A stretch of 16,872 nucleotides of DNA from Cloacimonetes bacterium UBA5210. GTDB taxonomy: Bacteria > Cloacimonadota > Cloacimonadia > Cloacimonadales > Cloacimonadaceae. Position numbers and translations under genes: made by a program. Each line of letters begins with the position of its first letter. The first letter of the stretch is position 1. Under the pieces are notes generated by a model. That model made no database searches. It was given only the letters and a program-made list of their open reading frames with translations, and was not told the DNA's origin. The stretch is taken from the NCBI GenBank assembly GCA_002412625.1, contig DHVK01000026.1, positions 1-16,872 on the forward strand. The letters run 5' to 3'. Positions 7,438 to 15,423 of this stretch are shown here, one piece after another.

Positions 7438-7493
7438 AGAGCAAAACTGTTCTTGTGGCAAGTGCTTACTCCGCTTCCGGAGCGCACTGCTCG

Positions 7494-7535
7494 AACCGAC
7501 AAATAGTTTCGGCTATCTGTCGGTTGCTGTTTTCA
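7494..7535 (+). terminator. Probable terminator of the PorT-like gene
   Basis: AACCGACA (7494-7501) pairs with TGTCGGTT (7518-7525). An inner ATAG/CTAT extends the stem past one A/C mismatch to a 6-nt loop. GCTGTTTTC follows, giving a weak T-run. It is about 110 nt after the stop codon. Confidence 0.5.
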
Positions 7536-7715
7536 TAATAGATTATTTTGCCAAGGCATTAGGTGTGTGGAAAACAAGCAACATGCCATTTGTGTCGCTT
7601 TCAGTGGAAAAAGCCGATTTTGTACTTGACATACCAAGCATTGACGATTATCGAAGGCTCAAGCGATATCTTGGATGCATTGCATTTAGGATGAATATAT
7701 GCAAGTGAGGTCTAT

Positions 7716-9017
7716 ATGAAACAGGTCATGGTTTTCACCATCTTTTTGTTTATGCTCTGCTCTTTATGGAGTCAGGCTCAGCTAAGTAGTTACTCTTTCA
7801 ATTATTCGGAGTTGACTTACACCGAGATCAGCTCCGGCACAGTTTTGGGCAACGTAAACTCGGATGAACAGTATTTCACGAATCCCGCCCTTCCCAGTGG
7901 CGGAAACCAATATCTGGGCCCCGGATTCCCTATCGGTTTCGAATTCAGCTTTGCCGGAAGCACTTTCGACGTAGTCGGAATCCAGGTCAACGGATGGATA
8001 TCTCTGGGGAAATCCGCCTTGGGCGCTAATGCTGTCGATATGCGCTCAACAAGCTTATCCGCTCCATTGAACACGATTCTGGGAGGTCAGGCTGATGCCG
8101 AGCTTGTAAGCAGAATCTCCGCTTGCGGCACAAACCTGAAAGCCCAGGAAGGCTCCGGCATTATCCTCGCCCAATCCGGAACAGCCCCAAACAGAGTATT
8201 GACCGTACAGTGGAAGAACTATCGCCGCGGAAACAACAATGAATCCTTGAATTTCCAGATTCAACTGAAGGAATTTGATATGAGCGCAACCGTAATCTAT
8301 GGCAGCATGGTTGCGTCTAACATCGGTACGCTTCACTTGGGCATGCGGGCAGCCCCTGCGATTGAGGATACAAACTATTGTAACCGTTCAATACCGAGTG
8401 GAACAGCCTGGAATGCATCTGTTGCGGGAACCGCGTCAAACGCTTCTGCTGTGATTTCAGCCGCTCAAGTCCCCGTTTCCGGAGCCGCCTTCAAATGGAC
8501 CGCTCCTGCCGCTTTACAAGCTGATTTCACGGCAAACGTGACTTCCGGAACTGCTCCGCTTAGCATACAATTCACCGATCTCAGTGTCGCTGCCGGCAGC
8601 CCGATCACAAGCTGGAGCTGGAACATCGGCGGCCAAAGCAGCACCGCGCAACACCCGGAGATAGTCCTCTACAACCCTGGGGTTTACGACGTATCCCTGA
8701 CCATCAGCGATGGCACAAACAGCGCCATGGAGACAAAACCCGCCTACATCACAGTATTCAATGGCGAGGTTCCAGGCGTCAACACCAGCATTCAGATGGA
8801 CGGCAATGACGCTCTGGTGAGTTGGGATCCCATCTTGATGGAAGGTGGCCAGAATCCGCAATATTACTTCCTCTATTTCAACGGCTCAGATGACCCCACA
8901 GGAGAGTTTTACTTCCTTGCCCCCGTGGCATATCCCGCCACGCAGTATCGCCATGTGGGAGTCGGTATGGGCGCCCAGCATATGTTTTACCGGGTAAGCG
9001 CGGTCAGGATAGATTAG
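7716..9017 (+). CDS. Secreted PKD-domain protein
   Basis: This 433-residue protein is predicted to be exported by its signal peptide (MKQVMVFTIFLFMLCSLWS, cleavage near QAQ at about 21). Residues 25-260 form an unrecognised beta-rich module rich in Ser, Gly and Asn (for example GFEFSFAGSTFDVVGIQVNG), as in many FCB surface proteins. Residues 269-348 are a PKD domain: ADFTANVTSGTAPLSIQFTD, then WSWNIGG, HPEIVLYNPGVYDVSLTISD and AYITV. The last 80 residues resemble a fibronectin-III-like strand set (VSWDPI ... YRVSAV). No enzyme motif is seen. It ends without a NYPNPF-type sorting domain, unlike the propeller protein on the other side of valS. GAGG lies 5 nt before the ATG. A strong terminator follows. 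Function unknown; adhesion or matrix binding is typical of such proteins. Confidence 0.85.
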   Translation: MKQVMVFTIFLFMLCSLWSQAQLSSYSFNYSELTYTEISSGTVLGNVNSDEQYFTNPALPSGGNQYLGPGFPIGFEFSFAGSTFDVVGIQVNGWISLGKSALGANAVDMRSTSLSAPLNTILGGQADAELVSRISACGTNLKAQEGSGIILAQSGTAPNRVLTVQWKNYRRGNNNESLNFQIQLKEFDMSATVIYGSMVASNIGTLHLGMRAAPAIEDTNYCNRSIPSGTAWNASVAGTASNASAVISAAQVPVSGAAFKWTAPAALQADFTANVTSGTAPLSIQFTDLSVAAGSPITSWSWNIGGQSSTAQHPEIVLYNPGVYDVSLTISDGTNSAMETKPAYITVFNGEVPGVNTSIQMDGNDALVSWDPILMEGGQNPQYYFLYFNGSDDPTGEFYFLAPVAYPATQYRHVGVGMGAQHMFYRVSAVRID

Positions 9018-9036
9018 TTTAGTCTTATAAAGAAAC

Positions 9037-9060
9037 ACCCCGGTCTTTGCCGGGGTTTTG
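9037..9060. terminator. Two-way terminator between the PKD gene and tRNA-Ala
   Basis: ACCCCGG (9037-9043) and CCGGGGT (9050-9056) form a 7-bp GC-rich stem with a 6-nt loop. TTTTGTTT follows on the plus strand. On the minus strand GTTTCTTTAT follows the stem, so it can also end the tRNA transcript arriving from the other side. Confidence 0.85.
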
Positions 9061-9089
9061 TTTGGTAAGAGATTCCTCAAATAGGGATC

Positions 9090-9165
9090 TGGTGGAGCTA
9101 AGGGGATTCGAACCCCTGGCCTAATGATTGCGAACCATTCGCTCTACCAACTGAGCTATAGCCCC
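9090..9165 (-). tRNA. tRNA-Ala (anticodon CGC)
   Basis: The complement folds into a complete 76-nt cloverleaf with an encoded CCA. The acceptor stem GGGGCTA/TAGCTCC contains the G3:U70 wobble that identifies alanine tRNAs. The D arm has GCTC AGTTGGTA GAGC. The anticodon stem AATGG/TCATT holds loop TTCGCAA, so the anticodon is CGC (9130-9132) and reads GCG. The variable loop is 5 nt and the T arm is AGGGG TTCGAAT CCCCT. It is downstream of valS on the same strand but separated by a terminator, and it has its own promoter. Confidence 0.97.
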
Positions 9166-9178
9166 ACGCCATTGGAGG

Positions 9179-9207
9179 TAAATTTCCGTAACGACTGTTT
9201 CTGTCAA
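9179..9207 (-). promoter_or_regulatory. Promoter of tRNA-Ala
   Basis: On the minus strand a perfect TTGACA (complement of 9202-9207) is followed after 17 nt by AATTTA (complement of 9179-9184). The tRNA 5' end is 13 nt beyond the -10, leaving a very short leader. The -35 is ideal and the -10 is weak. Confidence 0.65.
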
Positions 9208-9362
9208 CTTAAAAATGGATTTTGCTCCCCAACCAGCGCTTTGCCAAAGCAAGGTCCGCATTGGGCAGAAGCCCGCTGGTGGAGAAGCGGCATCGCGCAG
9301 CTTTGTGTGAAAGACGGCAGGATGCCATTTCCTCGCTCTGCTCCAAGCCCTCGAGCACCAAG

Positions 9363-9386
9363 AAAAAGCCCCTCCGGAGAGGGGCT
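9363..9386 (-). terminator. Terminator of valS
   Basis: On the minus strand AGCCCCT (complement of 9380-9386) pairs with AGGGGCT (complement of 9367-9373) around a 6-nt loop. A TTTTT run follows. It begins about 30 nt after the valS stop. Confidence 0.88.
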
Positions 9387-9416
9387 GCAAGACAAGCAAA
9401 CCAGGCGCTTGATGAG

Positions 9417-12059
9417 CTATAGGTCCGCGATTTGTGCTTTGGTAAGCTGCACCTTGGTTTGGACTTCCAGGTGTTTTTCCTGTTCTTTTGCCACCACTTC
9501 CGGTTTGGCATTGGCGGTGAAATTCTGATTATTGAGTTTCCGCGCGATTCCTTCCAGTTCTTTATTGAGTTTCTCGAGTTGTTTGGTCAGCCGTGCTTTT
9601 TCCACTTCCGGATCTATCAAGCCTGCCAGGGGAACAAATATTTCCAGATTCCGCACGACGGCGCTGACCGCCGGTTTGGGTTTCTGGGCGTCTTTTCCGC
9701 AGGCGATGCCTTCCACCTTTGCCAAGCGGTTCAGATAGCCCTCATAGCTTTGGTAGAGTGTGTTTTGGCTTTCATCCGCGGTGCGCACCACGATGCTGAT
9801 TCCGATGGCGGGGGACAGGTTCAGCTGTTTGCGCAGATTTCGGATAGCGGTGATGCTTTCCTGCATCAGCTTCATCTCGTCGTTGATTTGGGCATCAATC
9901 TTGCTCTCGTCCGGTTGGGGGAATTGGGCAATGATCAGCGCTTCATCCGGCATCGGGAAATGTTCCTTGATGGATTGCCAGATCTCTTCACTGATGAAGG
10001 GCATGATCGGGTGCAAGAGCCTCATTCCGGCTTGCATCACATCCAGCAACACATATTTGGCGGTTAGTTTACTGGCTTGGGGAGCGTCTTCCTTCAAGCG
10101 GTCCTTGCTGAGTTCGATGTACCAGCTGCAATATTCGTCCCAGAGGAATTGGAAGATGCACTGGGCGGCATCGTTCAGGCGCAGGTTTTGATAGTGGTCC
10201 CGCACTTCGCGGCTCACTTCATGCAAGCGGGAGATGATCCAGCGGTCTGCCAGTTCCAGCTCCAGCTCTTCAGCGCGCGGCAGGCCATCGATCAATTCTA
10301 TATTCATCATGATGAAGCGGTAGGCATTCCAGATCTTATTGGCAAAATTGCGTCCACCCTCCAAAATCGCATCGCTATAGACCACGTCCGCGCCTTTGGG
10401 AGTATTGAAAATCATGGAGAAGCGCAGTGCGTCCGCGCCCACCCGCTGGATGATATCGATAGGATCCGGGGAATTGCCCAGAGATTTGCTCATCTTGCGC
10501 CCCAGTTCATCGCGCACAGTGCCATGCAAGAGCACGGTGTCAAAAGGAATCACCTGTTTGAAGTGCAAGGTGCTCATGATCATGCGCGCCACCCAGAGAT
10601 AGATGATTTCGGGGGCAGTAATCAGCACATTGGTGGGCAAAAAGCGCTTGAGGTCTTCGGTCTGATCCGGCCAACCCATCGTGGAAAAAGGCCAGAGCCA
10701 GCTGGAGAACCAGGTATCCAGCACGTCTTCATCCTGTCGGAGTTTGGGAGATTGACACTTTTTGCAGTGGGCAGGAGCTTCCTTTGCCACCATCATCTCG
10801 CCGCAATCATCGCAGTAAAAAGCGGGAATGCGATGTCCCCACCAGATTTGGCGTGAAATGCACCAATCCCGGATGTTGTTCATCCAATGCATATAGACCT
10901 TGGTCCAGCGTTCCGGCTGAAAGCGGATTTCGCCACTTTCGACCCTTTCTATGGCCTCTTTGGCTAGCGGCTGCATCTTCACAAACCATTGGTCAGAGAG
11001 ATAAGGTTCGATCACGGTATCGCAGCGATAGCAGTGCCCCACGGCGTGTTGATGTGCCTCTGTCTTTTCCAAAAGATCTTGTGCTTCCAGCATCTCCAGA
11101 ACTTTCTTGCGGCAAGCGTAGCGCTCCAATCCGGCAAAATCCGTGCCCGCGGCTTCGTTCATGACGCCATGCTCGTCCATCACCAGAAGCTGTTCCAGAT
11201 TGTGGCGTCTGCCAATCTCAAAGTCGTTAGGATCATGCGCGGGAGTAACCTTCACGCATCCGGTGCCGAAGCTTTTATCCACATAGTCGTCGGCAATCAC
11301 CGGAATTTTACGTCCGGTCAAAGGCAAGATCAAGCTCTTGCCAAGCAGAGCTTTATAACGCTCATCAGCCGGGTTCACCGCTACAGCCACGTCGCCAAGC
11401 ATAGTCTCGGGACGAGTGGTAGCCACCGTCACGTGTCCCTGCCCTTCGGCATAGGGATAGCGGATGTGCCACAGCTTGCCATCTTCATCGCTGTGTTCCA
11501 CCTCGTCGTTGGCCAGGGCAGTCACGCAGCGCGGACACCAGTTGATGATATATTTTCCTTTGTAGATCAATCCGTCTTCATAGAGGCTGACAAAGACTTC
11601 TTTCACAGCGCGGGAGAGCATCTCGTCCATGGTGAAGCGCTGACGCTGCCAATCGCAGGACGCGCCCAAAAGCTTCAGTTGGTCGATGATGATGCCGCCT
11701 TTTTCGTGTTTCCACGCCCAGATCCTTTCCAGAAGGGCTTCTCTGCCGATCTGATGGCGGTTTTGACCCTCTTTTGCCAGCTGTTTTTCCACCATGTTTT
11801 GGGTGGCGATTCCGGCATGGTCCACGCCCGGCAGCCACAAAGTGGGCTCGCCATTCATTCTGTGATAACGGACTACGACATCCTGAAGGGTGTTGTTGAG
11901 CACGTGGCCGATGTGCAAAATACCGGTCACGTTTGGTGGCGGGATCAAGACCGTGAAGGCTTTCCCTTCACCCCGGGGGGCAAAGTAGCCCTTCTGTTCC
12001 CATGTTTGATACCACTTTTTCTCGATGTCTTGCGGAGAATAGGTTTTGCTGATTTCCAT
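9417..12059 (-). CDS. valS: Valyl-tRNA synthetase
   Basis: This class I aminoacyl-tRNA synthetase charges tRNA-Val in the cytoplasm. At 880 residues it has the usual bacterial length. PPPNVTGILHIGH holds the HIGH motif at 49-52, and KMSKS is at 522-526. The inserted editing (CP1) domain shows TTRPETMLGDVAVAV and GTGCVKVTPAHDPNDFE. Cysteine pairs at 343/346, 416/419 and 432/435 suggest zinc binding. The Val-type catalytic domain is followed by an anticodon-binding domain, and the C-terminus is a charged coiled coil (residues about 815-880) that contacts the tRNA elbow in this family. I chose the ATG at 12059 because AAGGA lies 7 nt before it and the protein then begins MEISKTYSPQDIEKKWYQ. A 29-codon in-frame extension to 12146 has no homology-like sequence and overlaps the likely promoter. 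A terminator follows. Confidence 0.97.
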   Translation of the reverse strand: MEISKTYSPQDIEKKWYQTWEQKGYFAPRGEGKAFTVLIPPPNVTGILHIGHVLNNTLQDVVVRYHRMNGEPTLWLPGVDHAGIATQNMVEKQLAKEGQNRHQIGREALLERIWAWKHEKGGIIIDQLKLLGASCDWQRQRFTMDEMLSRAVKEVFVSLYEDGLIYKGKYIINWCPRCVTALANDEVEHSDEDGKLWHIRYPYAEGQGHVTVATTRPETMLGDVAVAVNPADERYKALLGKSLILPLTGRKIPVIADDYVDKSFGTGCVKVTPAHDPNDFEIGRRHNLEQLLVMDEHGVMNEAAGTDFAGLERYACRKKVLEMLEAQDLLEKTEAHQHAVGHCYRCDTVIEPYLSDQWFVKMQPLAKEAIERVESGEIRFQPERWTKVYMHWMNNIRDWCISRQIWWGHRIPAFYCDDCGEMMVAKEAPAHCKKCQSPKLRQDEDVLDTWFSSWLWPFSTMGWPDQTEDLKRFLPTNVLITAPEIIYLWVARMIMSTLHFKQVIPFDTVLLHGTVRDELGRKMSKSLGNSPDPIDIIQRVGADALRFSMIFNTPKGADVVYSDAILEGGRNFANKIWNAYRFIMMNIELIDGLPRAEELELELADRWIISRLHEVSREVRDHYQNLRLNDAAQCIFQFLWDEYCSWYIELSKDRLKEDAPQASKLTAKYVLLDVMQAGMRLLHPIMPFISEEIWQSIKEHFPMPDEALIIAQFPQPDESKIDAQINDEMKLMQESITAIRNLRKQLNLSPAIGISIVVRTADESQNTLYQSYEGYLNRLAKVEGIACGKDAQKPKPAVSAVVRNLEIFVPLAGLIDPEVEKARLTKQLEKLNKELEGIARKLNNQNFTANAKPEVVAKEQEKHLEVQTKVQLTKAQIADL

Positions 12060-12398
12060 TTGTCTTTCCTTCTTGATGTCGTATTTTGCCCAAAATACAT
12101 ATATTTCAAGCAGATACCACTTCAAACATGATGCTTTCGCTGTCAATGGCTTTTTTGAATTCTGGCTAGGGCATGCCTTTTTCCGTCAAAACCAGGGCTG
12201 CGGAATATATGGTGAACAAGAATCTTGCCCAATCGTCCCCGCAGCGAATCGTGCGCTGAATTGATCTTAACAAAGCCGGGTGCTACTCTTTGGCATCCCC
12301 CAGCAAGCGATAGATCAGTCCTCCACCGATGCCGTCAACTATAGAAGTCAAGTATTTTCTTCCTACAGATGCTGTGATTACCGGCATATACACAGATG
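12060..12398. other. Spacer upstream of valS
   Basis: This region lies between the propeller gene and valS, both on the minus strand. It probably holds the valS promoter. It contains a 9-bp direct repeat ACAGATGCT (12365-12373 and 12392-12400) just after the propeller gene. No clear terminator hairpin with a T-run was found for the propeller gene. A 34-codon minus-strand frame (12283-12387) has no ribosome binding site. Confidence 0.5.
12098..12125 (-). promoter_or_regulatory. Candidate valS promoter
   Basis: On the minus strand TTGAAG (complement of 12120-12125) and TATATG (complement of 12098-12103) are 16 nt apart. They lie about 40 nt upstream of the chosen valS start. Both boxes are imperfect. 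Confidence 0.35.
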
Positions 12399-14570
12399 CT
12401 ATGGCTTCAGTAAAACTTTGTGTACTTTGTGTCCCTCACTTCCTGTGATTTTTATAAGATACACTCCCAACGGCAAGGCTTTACCGGAGGAATCCACAGC
12501 ATTCCAAACTATGCTATGTGTAGCTCCGGGAAGATATTCTGTCCTGTGGCTATACACTTTTTGCCCTCGCAGATTAAAGACATCCAGACAATGTATCCCG
12601 CCTCGCTCTGTCTTAAAACTGATTGTCGTAGAGCCTATAAAGGGATTGGGATAGTTTGATACTCTCATATCTGGCAGCTCTGGTATGGCATGGGGATCCT
12701 CAATGGCAGTGCCATCGGCATCGTAAACAAGGATGACAGCTTTTAAGTGTCTTGTTATCCAGATGCGAGCATTGCTATCCGAACGCAAAAAAGCTGTAAA
12801 AGAACTGATTCTGGAGAGTCCGGGAGTTTGATGCAATGTGCTGCTTCCTGATTCGATGCTGTAGAGCTTGTCCCTAGAATCAAGCACCCACACCCTGTCC
12901 AAAGCATCGCTACAAACGACTCTCAAGTAATTGGCAACAGCTCCATCGGGAACAAAGCGATACCAGGATGTGATATAGTGTTGTAAAAAAGCTCTTTCCC
13001 AGATAGCCCAGATTTCACTATTACTATCTGTGCAAAAACTATCACAAAAATCGTTGCTCGAATAGGGTGTGCCAAGGTTTTGCCAAGAAGTAGAATTTGT
13101 GATCCGATAAAAGCCTTGCATCCCCGTGGAAAGCAGTACCCGGTTCATAGCATCCACCTCCAGTCCCATGATAGTATCATAGGTCATTAAGTAATTGGTA
13201 GTATCATATTTTATAATGCTTTGACCATCGAAACGGTACAATCCCGGAGCAACAGAATCCTGCGTAGCAATCCAGATATTACCACTATAATCTGCTTTCA
13301 TGAATCTGGAGTAAAATAAGCCATAGCCAAAATCTGCCGTATGATAAACAGTCCAATCCGTTCCATCCCAAGAGGCGATGATCCCTGCCAAGCTTACCCA
13401 CAAAAGACCACTGGGATCCACACAGATGTTTCTGATGAAAGATTCAAAGGGATAGGGTGGTTCAAACCACTCTCCATTATGATATCTGAGCTGTTTATAA
13501 TGTTGCAAAACCCACATACTGCCATCGGGAGAAGATACCATCTCGTTGATCCAACTGTTCGCAAGGGGCGCATTTGAAAGTGACAAAAGCTCCATCTCGC
13601 CACCGTCATATACTCCCACCGCTTTGCCGATAGTAGAAAACAGCAAATCTCCATTCATGCCTACATCGAGGCCAGTTATAGTAGCTCCTTCCAAAGGCAG
13701 CATGGCATTTTCATAGACTGCAAAAACTCCATCCAGATATCTTACCAGTCCGGAAGGGAAGGCTATCCACATCTCATTAGGATTTGTCATTACCATACGA
13801 GGCCATCCACCTGCAATCAATCCCATTTCCTGATAGCCATAATCTTCGGTAATGGCACCATTTTCATAATGATGAATCCGGTTTCCCCAATGCATCCAAA
13901 GGCTATCTGCACCAATTGGACTGATCTTGAAGATCAGGCTGACATGATTGCCTTGATGCAAAATCATGTTTGTGAAACTGCCCTGGTGATATTTCGATAA
14001 AGTGGTACGAGCGGAATGATAGTATCCATCATGATCTTCGTAACAGATGCCCAGCCACACTTGATTGGCACTATCCACAGCTATACTGCTAATCCAGCCT
14101 TGTGGCAATCCACCTTCAGATGCACTTATAATGCTGCTGCCCATAGAATTAATCATGGCAAACCAGTTGTTTCCACCTACCCAGAGATTTCCCAGGTTAT
14201 CTTCTGTCATGCAAAAAGCGCTTTCCACTCGGGATACAGAATCGGGTACATTTAGATCAAATCTTTCCCATGTGTTTGAGTTAAAACGGTATAGCGCGTA
14301 GTCATCACCTGTCCAGATAGTACCATCGCTTGCTTGATAGATCCAGAGTTTGCTCATTTCTCCAAAGACTGTATTGACCACATTGAAGTGAGTTTTCTGT
14401 CCGCTGTCTTTGTGATAACGTACAATGCCATTGCTAGTGGCAACCCAGTAACTATCTATAGTTTCAATGCATTGGTTTGCATTATCGTTGTTTGTAAACG
14501 CAGTCCACACTCCGGCAGAGAGCACTCCCAGCAGCATCATAAAGTAAAAAGACAAAGATATAGCTTTCAT
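12399..14570 (-). CDS. Secreted beta-propeller protein with C-terminal FlgD/type IX secretion-like domain
   Basis: This 723-residue protein begins with a signal peptide (MKAISLSFYFMMLLGVLSAG). Most of it, residues about 35-630, is built of short repeats with the pattern G-x-[IL]-W-[IV], such as GTIWTG, GNLWVGG, GSMWVL, GLLWVSL, GNIWIAT and ARIWIT. This is the layout of the two-component-regulator propeller (Reg_prop) repeat and suggests one or two seven-bladed propellers. Here, however, no histidine kinase or transmembrane segment follows. Residues 636-723 form a FlgD-like/Por-secretion C-terminal domain: NYPNPF (639-644), TTISF, LDVFNLRGQKVY, then WNAVDSSGKALPLGVYLIKI and a final KVLLKP. Such domains target proteins to the cell surface in FCB bacteria. 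GGGAGG lies 8 nt before the ATG. Its DNA is visibly AT-richer than valS. The ligand is unknown. Confidence 0.87.
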   Translation of the reverse strand: MKAISLSFYFMMLLGVLSAGVWTAFTNNDNANQCIETIDSYWVATSNGIVRYHKDSGQKTHFNVVNTVFGEMSKLWIYQASDGTIWTGDDYALYRFNSNTWERFDLNVPDSVSRVESAFCMTEDNLGNLWVGGNNWFAMINSMGSSIISASEGGLPQGWISSIAVDSANQVWLGICYEDHDGYYHSARTTLSKYHQGSFTNMILHQGNHVSLIFKISPIGADSLWMHWGNRIHHYENGAITEDYGYQEMGLIAGGWPRMVMTNPNEMWIAFPSGLVRYLDGVFAVYENAMLPLEGATITGLDVGMNGDLLFSTIGKAVGVYDGGEMELLSLSNAPLANSWINEMVSSPDGSMWVLQHYKQLRYHNGEWFEPPYPFESFIRNICVDPSGLLWVSLAGIIASWDGTDWTVYHTADFGYGLFYSRFMKADYSGNIWIATQDSVAPGLYRFDGQSIIKYDTTNYLMTYDTIMGLEVDAMNRVLLSTGMQGFYRITNSTSWQNLGTPYSSNDFCDSFCTDSNSEIWAIWERAFLQHYITSWYRFVPDGAVANYLRVVCSDALDRVWVLDSRDKLYSIESGSSTLHQTPGLSRISSFTAFLRSDSNARIWITRHLKAVILVYDADGTAIEDPHAIPELPDMRVSNYPNPFIGSTTISFKTERGGIHCLDVFNLRGQKVYSHRTEYLPGATHSIVWNAVDSSGKALPLGVYLIKITGSEGHKVHKVLLKP

Positions 14571-14591
14571 CGGCTTTACCTCCCTTGCAAC

Positions 14592-14620
14592 TAGTAAAGC
14601 CTTGCACTTTTATTTGTCAA
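14592..14620 (-). promoter_or_regulatory. Promoter of the propeller gene
   Basis: On the minus strand a perfect TTGACA (complement of 14615-14620) is followed after 17 nt by TTACTA (complement of 14592-14597). The ribosome binding site (complement of 14579-14584) begins about where transcription should start. The leader is therefore only about 15 nt long. Confidence 0.65.
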
Positions 14621-14668
14621 GTTTTTTTGGGGGGGAAGTTAGGTTTTAGGGATTAAGTGTTAGTAAAA

Positions 14669-14817
14669 AAACCCTCACTGGAAACTTCATATTTCATCAC
14701 CAAAATTTCAAATGTCCAAGCCCAAACAAGCTTCACAACAAGCTCATATCATTTTTGTTGATAATGTGATAGCTTGAAATTTCCATTAATGGCATTTTGA
14801 AGTTTAGGTGAGGGTTT
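14669..14817. repeat. Nested imperfect inverted repeat, MITE-like
   Basis: The ends are AAACCCTCAC (14669-14678) and GTGAGGGTTT (14808-14817), a perfect 10-bp pair. Further in, AAACTTCA pairs with TGAAGTTT (14682-14689/14798-14805). AAATTTCAA pairs with TTGAAATTT (14703-14711/14774-14782), and CAAGCT at 14739-14744 is opposed by AGCTTG at 14771-14776. The whole 149-nt unit can fold into one long imperfect hairpin. It contains no open frame. Size and symmetry suit a miniature transposable element or a structured repeat, but I see no clear target duplication. Confidence 0.55.
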
Positions 14818-15043
14818 ATATCTTGCTACCCCGTACACGAAAGATCTCCCTCAATTTTTCGCCAAATACCTTATCAGCAAAGGGGGCAAGGCAGGTAGAG
14901 CCAAAGCATCCAACTCCGCTATGGATTTATTTCCACAATTTTCTTTGAAACATGAGTTTTTAAGTCAATTTGCGCTTGACATTCAAACTTTTGGCTTTAG
15001 CTTTTAATCAACCTACAGACCCTACATAGAATGCCCTCCGAGT

Positions 15044-15078
15044 CGTGGGGACGCCGCCCGGTGTTCCCCACGTTTTTT
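15044..15078 (+). terminator. Strong orphan rho-independent terminator
   Basis: CGTGGGGA (15044-15051) pairs with TCCCCACG (15065-15072). The stem continues inward through CGCC with GGTG (one G-U pair and a bulged T) to a 4-nt GCCC loop. TTTTTT follows directly. No plus-strand gene lies upstream, so the transcript it ends is unexplained. Confidence 0.85.
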
Positions 15079-15307
15079 ATTTACCAAGGATATATCTCAC
15101 TCTTGATTATGATCCGCTAGCCTGACATTCTGCCGATCTTGAACCTCCACCTGAACCGCTTCTCTGTGCTTTCAAATATTGCTTGCTTCAATTCTCGAAC
15201 TTTACTAAAGTCGATATGAAGCTGTTATCATCGTGTGTACATAGCTTGATCTTGGGATAAAACCAAGTTCATCCAAGGCGAGCCAAGTGGGGAAGGGGCA
15301 GAGTTAG

Positions 15308-15337
15308 GTAGTGTCTCATAGGTTGGTGTAAATTGGA
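15308..15337. repeat. Left terminal inverted repeat of the IS
   Basis: The core GTTGGTGTAAATT is identical to the complement of the right end, and the outer bases GTAGTGTCTC match GTTGAGTCCC at 7 of 10. The outer boundary is judged by where the match fades and could shift by a few bases. Confidence 0.75.
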
Positions 15338-15423
15338 TTGAGCCAGATGAAGAAAAAGGTTGAGCCGGATCCCACTCTTTGTTTTGATGGTTTTACCAAA
15401 AACTAAAGAACAAGGAGAAGATC

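Larger units (their letters stand above)
7385..7715. other. Intergenic region with two hairpins
   Basis: The 331 bases hold a perfect 9-bp hairpin and a 12-bp hairpin downstream of the PorT-like gene. They also contain a TTGACA (7626-7631) upstream of the PKD protein, though its -10 is poor (TTATCG). No open frame with a ribosome binding site is seen. The second half is AT-rich and may be the promoter region of the next gene. Confidence 0.5.
14571..15307. other. Gene-free accessory stretch before the insertion sequence
   Basis: This stretch holds the propeller promoter, a nested inverted repeat (14669-14817), a TTGACA at 14976-14981 and an orphan terminator at 15044-15078. A possible gene remnant lies on the minus strand (15117-15272). 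No intact gene is visible. Confidence 0.6.

Noticed and set aside
9124..9528. 134-codon plus-strand frame and two minus-strand frames between tRNA-Ala and valS
   Set aside because: They run through the tRNA gene or the valS terminator and end, and have no protein-like motif.
9432..10856. Plus-strand frames of 211 and 259 codons opposite valS
   Set aside because: They overlap conserved valS sequence and have no recognisable domain or ribosome binding site.
10989..12131. 380-codon plus-strand open frame opposite valS
   Set aside because: It is antisense to a clear synthetase gene, and its translation is rich in His, Phe and Gln with no motif, as expected of a codon-bias shadow.
12060..12146. 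29-codon N-terminal extension of valS
   Set aside because: It lacks synthetase-like sequence and covers the probable promoter; the ATG at 12059 has a good ribosome binding site.
12283..12387. 34-codon minus-strand frame (MPVITASVGRK...) after the propeller gene
   Set aside because: No ribosome binding site and no homology that I recognise; too short to support.
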